Assembly (NCBI GenBank): GCA_023390055.1
Contig: JAEWDP010000016.1
Span: 1-14,875 of the forward strand
Direction: 5' to 3'
DNA: 14,875 bases
Source of the DNA: Pseudomonadota bacterium
Lineage (GTDB): Bacteria; Pseudomonadota; Alphaproteobacteria; Rhizobiales; Rhizobiaceae
Position numbers and translations under genes: made by a program. Below are positions 8,326 to 13,732 of the stretch, piece after piece. Under the pieces are notes generated by a model, which saw only the letters and a program-made list of their open reading frames with translations, ran no database searches and had not been told where the DNA came from. How positions within the stretch are numbered: position 1 is the stretch's first letter; the number at the start of each line of letters is the position of its first letter.

Positions 8326-9223
8326 ATGACTGTTCGCTATAGCCGGCCCGTGTCCCATTCTGCCTATGCCGCGCGTCGCATCGGTCTTGCGGCTCTGTTG
8401 CTGTTCTTACTGGCGGTTGTTGCACATCGCTTCGGACCGTTGAGAACGCCAGATTTTCTGGCGCTCGTTTTGATGTCGGCAGCCATTGCGGCGGCTGCTG
8501 TTCCGCTGGCGCTGATTGGTCTTGCGCGTCTTTGGCAAAAGGGTGCCGATGGCGGGATCGCTTCGGCCAAGGCTCTGATCTATGCCGGCATACCGCTGAC
8601 AGTCGTTGCAGTTGGCGCCGTATTCTTCTTTACGCGACCGCCTCTTCACGAGGTCAGCACCGATATCGGGGACCCCCCCCGCCTTTCTTGTGCAGCCTGA
8701 TTATGATCAGCAATGGTTCGAACGGCACGCCCCAACCCCGTCCGATCGCGAGGCACAGACGCAGGCTTATCCCGGGCTGGTCGGTCGGCGTTACGAAGGA
8801 GCGCTCGATCGCGTCTTCGAGGGCGTCAAGGCGGCGGTCGTTTCGGCACGCATCGAGATCGTACACCAGGAAGGAGCAGAGCAGGCGCAGTTGCAGGAAA
8901 CTCCGCCGGTCGTCGACGAGGAGCCAGAAAGCGATGCGAAGGCACCGGGCACCGTACCAATCCCTTTGCCCCGTCCAGAGCCATCGCTTGCCCCGCCGGT
9001 CTTTACTGCAAGTGACGTGGTGCTTCAGGGAGAGGCCCGAAGCCTGCTATTCGGCTTGCCATTCGATGTCGTCATCCGCCTGCGTGAGGATACGGAAACC
9101 ACAACTGTGGATATCCGCGTTGCCTCTCGCTACGGGGCACATGATCTTGGCTTCAGTGCAGCGGTTGCGAAGGATTTTCTCAAGCGACTGGATGCTGAAC
9201 TGTTGGGCATTGCCGTCGGCTGA
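8326..9223 (+). pseudogene. DUF1499-family membrane protein, frameshifted at a C8 tract
   Basis: The first part (8326-8700 to its stop) encodes about three membrane segments at residues roughly 18-36, 45-70 and 86-103, starting MTVRYSRPVSH. The second part continues in the +2 frame from about 8680 to 9223 and carries a DUF1499 domain, ending VDIRVASRYGAHDLGFSAAVAKDFLKRL in two recognisable pieces. The break lies in the eight C at 8673-8680. With seven C the protein would read through as STDIGDPPAFLVQPDYD and be 298 residues long, so a single extra C explains everything. There are no other disruptions. It may be a sequencing or assembly error, a recent inactivating mutation, or a slippage-prone tract. 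DUF1499 proteins have no well-defined function. The region before the ATG at 8326 has only a weak ribosome binding site. Confidence 0.8.
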
Positions 9224-9256
9224 AGGGCCTGGTCTCTACTTCGTCGTCAGGTCCCA

Positions 9257-10183
9257 TCAGACTGGTAAAAAGATACCTTTGAGTGAAGGCGGCCCCTCTG
9301 TCGTGATACGCCCCTTTTCCACGAGATCCTCCAGGTGGGCAAGCACCGACAGGGCGGCGGCACCGTGCAGTCGCGGGTCGGTTCTCGTATAGATTGCTCG
9401 CACCATCTCCGGGATATGTCTGTCTCCTGCCAGGATACGTTCCAGGATGGCGCGTTCGCGCATCCGTCGATGTGCCCTCAAACCGCGCAGGAAAGACGCC
9501 GGTTCCCTAACCGGACCACCGTGCCCGGGAAAAAAAATCTGGTCATCCCGTACCAGCAGCTTTTCGACGGATGCCATGAAATCGCTCATTGAGCCATCAG
9601 GCGGAGCGACAATCGTCGTGGCCCAGGCCATGACGTGATCTGCAGAAAACAATATGCCCCTTCCGTCCAATGAAAAGGCTGTGTGATTTGCGGTATGCCC
9701 AGGTGTATGAACGGCCGTCAGGTTCCAGCCATCGCCATCAATGGTCTCGCCGTCGCCAACTGCAATGTCGGGACGGAAATCACCGTCTGCGCTTTCGGCA
9801 AAGGGATTGGCTTCTCCTGCAAAAAGGGGACGAGCTGCTCGATGCGGCCCCTCGGCGACAATGATGGCGTCGGTTGCCTGTTTCAACCGGAGTGCAAGTG
9901 GAGAATGGTCCCGATGCGTATGGCTGACGAAAATGTGTGTCACCTCACGGCCCTTCAGGGCGCGCATCAGGGCATCGAAATGGGCGTCGTCCGATGGTCC
10001 GGGGTCAAGGACTGCAACAGAGGAATGGCCGATAATGTATGTATTGGTGCCGTGGAAGGTGAAGGGGGAGGGGTTGTTCACGGTCAACCGTTCTACCCCA
10101 TCTGCCACCCGCACCGGTTTTCCGTAAGCGGGTTGGAAGTCCCGGTTAAAATCCGGTTCCTTCATATTGTGTTCATCCGTCAT
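9257..10183 (-). CDS. Metallo-beta-lactamase-fold hydrolase (LACTB2-like)
   Basis: A 308-residue MBL-fold hydrolase. The zinc ligands are visible: HTHRDH with H88, H90, D92 and H93, then H163 in VHTPGHT, D182 in FSADHV and H221 in FPGHGG. After the core, a C-terminal region of about 240-300 with LRAHRRMRERAILE and EDLVEKGRI fits the winged-helix tail of LACTB2-type members, which in some cases are endoribonucleases or thioesterases. The substrate here cannot be told. The start may be ATG 10183 or the seventh codon ATG at 10163-10165; neither has a strong ribosome binding site, and the upstream one is taken for length. It converges with the DUF1499 gene, 33 bases apart. Confidence 0.9.
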   Translation of the reverse strand: MTDEHNMKEPDFNRDFQPAYGKPVRVADGVERLTVNNPSPFTFHGTNTYIIGHSSVAVLDPGPSDDAHFDALMRALKGREVTHIFVSHTHRDHSPLALRLKQATDAIIVAEGPHRAARPLFAGEANPFAESADGDFRPDIAVGDGETIDGDGWNLTAVHTPGHTANHTAFSLDGRGILFSADHVMAWATTIVAPPDGSMSDFMASVEKLLVRDDQIFFPGHGGPVREPASFLRGLRAHRRMRERAILERILAGDRHIPEMVRAIYTRTDPRLHGAAALSVLAHLEDLVEKGRITTEGPPSLKGIFLPV

Positions 10184-10338
10184 GCAGTTTTCTCGTCAAT
10201 TGGATTGTTCCTAACACGAGCTGATGCTGAAAATCTGTAAAAAGCTTCAAAGGAGTGATTGCCGCGGCGATCAAGCTTTGCTAGAGCAAGCCGCACTTGC
10301 CGGACAGAGATCTGTATTCTGCTCCTGATGCGACGCGT

Positions 10339-10413
10339 TGGGGCGTAGCCAAGCGGTAAGGCAACGGTTTTTGGTACCGTCATTCCCTGGTTCGAATCCA
10401 GGCGCCCCAGCCA
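10339..10413 (+). tRNA. tRNA-Gln(UUG)
   Basis: A complete cloverleaf of 75 bases with the CCA encoded. The acceptor is TGGGGCG (10339-10345) with CGCCCCA (10403-10409), discriminator G10410 and CCA 10411-10413. The D stem is GCC/GGC (10348-10350 with 10360-10362). The anticodon stem is ACGGT/ACCGT around the loop TTTTGGT, placing anticodon TTG at 10371-10373. The T arm contains GGTTCGAATCC. A T-rich stretch (CTTTTTGTTTGTTTTTC) follows directly and may help termination. I could not find a convincing promoter in the 155 bases upstream. Confidence 0.97.
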
Positions 10414-10487
10414 CAGTCTTTTTGTTTGTTTTTCTACAAGCGCTCTAGCAAGAGAACGGACGATAAACGCACGGAGCCGTTCACCAC

Positions 10488-10526
10488 GACAATTCGTTGT
10501 CAGAGAATAAATCAACAAAAAGTTGA
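10488..10526. promoter_or_regulatory. Short inverted repeats upstream of the 60-codon gene
   Basis: Two small dyads lie in the AT-rich 192-base gap between the tRNA and the 60-codon gene: GACAA-TTCG-TTGTC at 10488-10501 and TCAAC-AAAAA-GTTGA at 10512-10526. Toxin-antitoxin operons are usually autoregulated through dyads of this kind, so one may be an operator. The arms are only 5 bp, so the evidence is weak. Confidence 0.25.
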
Positions 10527-10588
10527 CTGAATGTGCGATAAAAGCGTCGCGTGAGTTAACAGCGTAAACAGCGACCCGACACATGCGC

Positions 10589-10602
10589 AGGACAGGAGTC
10601 CT
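10589..10602 (+). promoter_or_regulatory. Ribosome binding site held in a small hairpin
   Basis: AGGAC (10589-10593) and GTCCT (10598-10602) are complementary and leave AGGA as the loop. The Shine-Dalgarno AGGAG at 10594-10598 is therefore mostly in the loop, with its last G in the stem, seven bases before ATG 10606. This supports the start of the 60-codon gene and could modestly limit its translation. The stem is seen; an effect on expression is inference. Confidence 0.4.
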
Positions 10603-10605
10603 AAA

Positions 10606-10788
10606 ATGTTGAACAAGGCATTTAACTACGGCACCGCCGTAATGGAAAGAGAAAACGAACAGGACCGCGCACTGAAGCGCCGGGCCAAGTTCGTTGCGCG
10701 CCCTTTTGCCAAAAATGCCAATGCGGTTTCCTTTGCACAGAAGATGCTTAAAGAGCACCCAGAACTTATGGCTGAACTTGCCAAGTGA
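10606..10788 (+). CDS. Small basic protein, probable antitoxin partner of a Doc toxin
   Basis: A 60-residue highly charged protein beginning MLNKAFNYGTAVMEREN, with a basic stretch LKRRAKFVARPFAKNANA at 24-41 and a helical tail FAQKMLKEHPELMAELAK. ATG 10606 has AGGAG seven bases upstream. Its stop overlaps by GTGA the start of a Doc/Fic-type reading frame, an arrangement typical of antitoxin-toxin pairs, so an antitoxin role is inferred from context. It does not show the usual Phd N-terminal DNA-binding domain, and I cannot name its family. The frame is uninterrupted although the toxin frame is broken, so it may persist as an orphan antitoxin, or simply not yet have decayed. Confidence 0.65.
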   Translation: MLNKAFNYGTAVMERENEQDRALKRRAKFVARPFAKNANAVSFAQKMLKEHPELMAELAK

Positions 10789-11123
10789 GTGATGAGCCAA
10801 TCTGGCTTTCAACGCAGGAAGTCATCGACCTAAACGCTACGATAGTTGAGGCAAAAGGACAGCACCACGCTCTCCTTCTCGTCGACAAATTCGAAGGCGC
10901 GCTGAAACGCCCAAAGTAGAAGTTCTAATACGCGTCAATTGACGACGTTTTGCTGCTTGCCGTGTATTACATGGAGGCTATTGGGCTTGATCACGCATTC
11001 GAGCAGGCTAAAAAGCGCACCGCTTACACGGCGGGTGCGCTTTTCCTCTATTAAAACGGGTATCTGCTCAACACGCCGCAGCCTGCTTGTAGCGTCCCAA
11101 TTATGATGGCTGGTTTGGATCGA
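10785..11123 (+). pseudogene. Doc/Fic-family toxin remnant with three in-frame stops
   Basis: From GTG 10785, one frame reads WLSTQEVIDLNATIVEAKG, stops at TAG 10917-10919 and TAA 10926-10928, resumes YASIDDVLLLAVYYMEAIG and then HAFEQAKKRTAYTAGALFLY, stops at TAA 11052-11054 and ends with NGYLLNTPQPAC. This is the order of a death-on-curing (Doc) toxin, an AMP/phosphate-transferring Fic-fold enzyme: N-terminal helix, DDVLLLA helix, Fic motif, FLxxNGY. The motif is HAFEQAKKR where the family has HxFx(D/Q)(A/G)NKR, so the conserved Asn is Lys. No frameshift occurs over about 330 bases; decay is by substitutions. The C-terminal limit is uncertain, because similarity to Doc fades near 11120. The longest open piece is 44 codons, so no active toxin is expected. 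Confidence 0.8.
11011..11044. terminator. Bidirectional intrinsic-terminator-like hairpin inside the Doc remnant
   Basis: AAAAGCGCACC (11011-11021) is perfectly complementary to GGTGCGCTTTT (11034-11044), an 11-bp stem with a 12-base loop in which GC/GC can pair further. The stem ends in T4 on the forward strand and T5 on the reverse strand (positions 11014-11010). It could end the antitoxin transcript on the plus strand and read-through from the PLP enzyme gene, whose stop is 138 bases away, on the minus strand. It lies exactly on the codons of the degenerate Fic motif. Confidence 0.55.
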
Positions 11124-11181
11124 CGAAATTGGGTCCGCTTCAGCAAGTTCGAGCGGCTATGGTTTCGAGGAATTCTCCGTC

Positions 11182-12363
11182 TCAACGGAGCATCGTACGC
11201 TCCAGATCCACAATCAGGTCGTTGACATTTTCGATGCCGACTGACAATCGCAAGAGATTGTCGCTCACACCCAGCTTTTCCCGCCGCTCGGGAGGAAGGA
11301 TCTTGTGGGTCATGCTTGCTGGATGCTGAACCAGGCTCTCCACGCCACCAAGGCTCACAGCGTATGCGAACAATTCGAGCTCGCGGGCGATGCGATCGGC
11401 ACGTTCCATCCCGCCTTCGACGCTAAAGGAAATCATCGAGCCGAAGCCCTTCATCTGACGTTTGGCAATCTCGTGGCCCGGATGGTTTTCAAGACCTGGA
11501 TAGATCAGCTTCTCGATACCGAGCCGTCTCCGGTTTTCATCGAGAAAGGCTGCCACGGAAGCCGCATTATCGATATGCCTGTCCATGCGCACCGCCAGCG
11601 TCTTGAGCGAGCGTAACAGTGTGGAGCAACTGACGGGGTCAAGCACGGCGCCGACAGAATTCTGAATGAACGCCAGTTCGTCTACCAATTGGGTGTCGAC
11701 CTTTTCCGAGAGCGCGACTACGCCGGCCAGAAGGTCTGAATGGCCGTTGAGGAATTTTGTTGCTGAATGCATCACGATATCCACGCCGAATTCGAGCGGA
11801 CGCTGGCAGTAGGGCGAGGAAAATGTGTTGTCACAAACCGTCAATGCGCCGTGTCCGTTTGCAATCCGTACGACCTCGGAAATGTCAATGATTTCCAGCA
11901 GCGGGTTCGATGGGGTCTCAAACCACAGCATCTTTGTGTCAGGCGTAACCGCCGCATGCAGTGCCTTGAAGTCCGCGAAGTCCACGAACGCCACGTCAAG
12001 GCCGGAACTGCGGTTGCGCAATTTCGACAGCAAGCGGTAGATGCCTCCGTAGAGATCGTGATGCGCGACGATGCGGTCGCCCGCATCAAGAAGCTCGAGA
12101 ATGGTTGCGGCTGCGGAAAGTCCTGTAGGGAAGGCGAATGCCGCGCGCGCGCTTTCCAGATCTGCAAGGCATGCCTCAAGTGTTGTACGGGTCGGATTGC
12201 GGGATCTCGAATACATGTATCCCTTGTTCTTCCCGATGCCTTCCTGGACGAATGTGCTTGCAGTGTAGATTGGCTGTACGACCGCGCCGGTCAGCGGATC
12301 CGGTTCCTGCCCGGCATGGATGGCTCTCGTTTCGATTGCCAATTGGTTCGGTCGTACCGTCAT
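11182..12363 (-). CDS. Cystathionine gamma-lyase/synthase-family PLP enzyme
   Basis: A 393-residue cytoplasmic enzyme of the Cys/Met metabolism PLP family, acting in transsulfuration (cleaving or forming cystathionine or a related thioether). Visible motifs are the PLP-phosphate-binding YSRSRNPTR at 51-59, the cofactor-contacting FPTGLSAA and VCDNTFSSPYCQRPL, and HSATKFLNGHSD with the Schiff-base Lys203. Further on are QNSVGAVLDPVSC, LGGVESLVQHPASMTH and LRLSVGIEN. The overall sequence reads closer to cystathionine gamma-lyase than to E. coli MetB, but lyase, synthase and methionine gamma-lyase activities cannot be separated by eye. ATG 12363 follows GGAGGATC. A promoter with an overlapping inverted repeat lies just upstream. 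No other sulfur gene is in the window. Confidence 0.93.
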   Translation of the reverse strand: MTVRPNQLAIETRAIHAGQEPDPLTGAVVQPIYTASTFVQEGIGKNKGYMYSRSRNPTRTTLEACLADLESARAAFAFPTGLSAAATILELLDAGDRIVAHHDLYGGIYRLLSKLRNRSSGLDVAFVDFADFKALHAAVTPDTKMLWFETPSNPLLEIIDISEVVRIANGHGALTVCDNTFSSPYCQRPLEFGVDIVMHSATKFLNGHSDLLAGVVALSEKVDTQLVDELAFIQNSVGAVLDPVSCSTLLRSLKTLAVRMDRHIDNAASVAAFLDENRRRLGIEKLIYPGLENHPGHEIAKRQMKGFGSMISFSVEGGMERADRIARELELFAYAVSLGGVESLVQHPASMTHKILPPERREKLGVSDNLLRLSVGIENVNDLIVDLERTMLR

Positions 12364-12384
12364 TTTGTTTGATCCTCCAATTTG

Positions 12385-12408
12385 TCAGACTGACTGTATA
12401 CCGTCTGA
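12385..12408. promoter_or_regulatory. Inverted repeat overlapping the PLP enzyme promoter
   Basis: TCAGAC (12385-12390) and GTCTGA (12403-12408) form perfect 6-bp arms 12 bases apart, a spacing of about two helical turns centre to centre. The repeat spans the proposed -10 (12395-12400) of the reverse-strand promoter, so a dimer bound here would repress. No regulator gene is adjacent. Confidence 0.4.
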
Positions 12409-12424
12409 AAGCTGAACTGGTCGA
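12395..12424 (-). promoter_or_regulatory. Sigma70-like promoter of the PLP enzyme gene
   Basis: Reading the reverse strand, TCGACC (12424-12419) and TATACA (12400-12395) are separated by 18 bases. The -10 lies 31 bases upstream of ATG 12363, leaving a short leader that contains the GGAGG ribosome binding site. The -35 is one base off TTGACC. Confidence 0.45.
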
Positions 12425-12675
12425 TCGGGAAGGACGTCGTTTTTGAGCATAACGGCAGCTTTGGCGCGTATCGTAGCCCCTTGTTCACAGCTATCTTCGG
12501 TCGTGGACTGTTTTGTGCATCCCGCTGTGATCAAAGGCATTAAAGAGGAACGTCTTCAGGCATGATGGGCGTGTTTCAAGGCGAGATGCGCTCCTTGGCC
12601 GATCTGCCGCGTGGCCATAACGGAAAAGTCTTTGGAAAACAGGCGTCTTGCACAATTTGTATGCGTGGCTCATCC

Positions 12676-12705
12676 TTGACTTGAATTTGGGCGGCCACTA
12701 ACAAT
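12676..12705 (+). promoter_or_regulatory. Sigma70-like promoter of the BMP-family gene
   Basis: TTGACT (12676-12681, preceded by C, matching the alphaproteobacterial CTTGAC) is followed after 18 bases by AACAAT (12700-12705), or after 17 bases by TAACAA. It is 32 bases upstream of ATG 12738. The -35 is strong and the -10 only moderate. Confidence 0.45.
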
Positions 12706-12737
12706 TTTGGCATTCGGCAATAATGGGGAACAGAAAA

Positions 12738-13724
12738 ATGTCCAGTTCGATTCTGATGTCTCGGCGTGGAGTGCTCGCGTCGGGCCTCGCTCTCGGCGCA
12801 TCCACCTTCATCCCTTCCGCTCGTGCCGCCGAGCCATTCAAGGTTGCTGGCGTCCACGGTTCTCCGGTCGAAAATGCCTGGAATTCAGTCTTGCACAAAG
12901 CCCTTCAGGACGCTGCAGCAGAGGGAACGATCGAGTATGTCTTTTCCGAAGGTGTGGCAGGAACAGATTATCCTCGCGCCCTTCGCGAATATGCCGAGCA
13001 AGGCATCAAACTGATCATCGGAGAAACCTTCCCCGTCGAAAGGCAGGGCCGTCAGGTCGCCGCCGACTACCCGGAAACATCCTTCGTCATGGGGTCGAGC
13101 GGCAAGGAATCTGGTGACAATTTCGGTGTGTTCGGTACCTGGAATTTCGATGGAGCCTATCTCGCTGGCATGCTGGCCGGGAAAATGACCAAGACTAACG
13201 TGGTCGGCTCCGTCGGAGCGATGCCGATCCCCGAGGTCAACATGCTGATCAATGCCTTCGCTGAAGGGGTCAGGGCAGTCAACCCGGATGCCAAGCATCT
13301 GGTGACCTTCATCGGCACGTTCTTTGATCCGCCCAAGGCGCGCGAGGCAGGGCTTGCCCAGATCGATGCCGGCGCCGACATCCTGTTTGGCGAGCGGATC
13401 GGTACGGCAGATGCGGCAAAGGAACGGGGCATCAAGTCGGTAGGCTCGCTGATCGACTATACGCCACGCTATCCAGATACGGTCTTTGCAAACGCACTGT
13501 GGAATTTCCGCCCGATCCTTAACGCTGCCGTCGCCGATGCCATTGCCGGCAAGCCGGCCGGGCGTGACTACACCGCCTATGGCCTCATGAAGGAGGGTGG
13601 CAGCGACATCGCATATGTCAAGGGAGTGGCCCCGGCCGAAGCCGAGGCAGCGATGGAAGCCAAACGAGCAGAGATCAAGGCGGGTACATTCGAAGTTCCG
13701 AGAATTCTGGACGAGCCAAAGTAA
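12738..13724 (+). CDS. BMP-family ABC transporter substrate-binding protein
   Basis: A 328-residue periplasmic binding protein of the basic membrane protein (BMP, PnrA-like) family, whose characterised members bind purine nucleosides for ABC import. The leader contains SRRGVLASG, a twin-arginine-like motif, followed by a hydrophobic stretch and a likely cleavage at ARA|AEP. The body shows the type I periplasmic-binding fold: FKVAGVHGSPVENAWN, then LIIGETFPVERQG, NFGVFGTWNFDGAYLAGMLAGKM in pieces, and VGSVGAMPIPEVNMLINAF. ATG 12738 has GGGGA eight bases upstream; the in-frame ATG at 12723 has no ribosome binding site and would add five residues. An amidase starts eight bases after its stop, implying an operon. 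No permease or ATPase gene is visible; they may lie to the right. The ligand is unknown. Confidence 0.9.
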   Translation: MSSSILMSRRGVLASGLALGASTFIPSARAAEPFKVAGVHGSPVENAWNSVLHKALQDAAAEGTIEYVFSEGVAGTDYPRALREYAEQGIKLIIGETFPVERQGRQVAADYPETSFVMGSSGKESGDNFGVFGTWNFDGAYLAGMLAGKMTKTNVVGSVGAMPIPEVNMLINAFAEGVRAVNPDAKHLVTFIGTFFDPPKAREAGLAQIDAGADILFGERIGTADAAKERGIKSVGSLIDYTPRYPDTVFANALWNFRPILNAAVADAIAGKPAGRDYTAYGLMKEGGSDIAYVKGVAPAEAEAAMEAKRAEIKAGTFEVPRILDEPK

Positions 13725-13732
13725 GTCGGTCG

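Larger units (their letters stand above)
12364..12737. other. 374-base divergent intergenic region
   Basis: This gap separates the reverse-strand PLP enzyme from the forward-strand BMP-family gene. Its left end carries the PLP gene promoter and inverted repeat, its right end a sigma70-like promoter for the BMP gene. In the middle (about 12425-12670) I see only short frames without good ribosome binding sites, such as a 40-codon ATG frame from 12561, and no riboswitch or RNA gene I recognise. Confidence 0.6.

Noticed and set aside
8532..9392. 286-codon forward frame across the DUF1499 gene
   Set aside because: It is Arg/Ser-rich without domains, whereas the other two frames join into a DUF1499 protein.
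10180..10812. 210-codon reverse frame over the tRNA and the 60-codon gene
   Set aside because: It includes the familiar spurious translation of antisense tRNA (LGRLDSNQGM) and overlaps better-supported features.
12561..12683. 40-codon frame MMGVFQGEMRS in the divergent gap
   Set aside because: The purine-rich AGAGGA is too far upstream, and the frame ends at the proposed -35 of the BMP gene; no family recognised.
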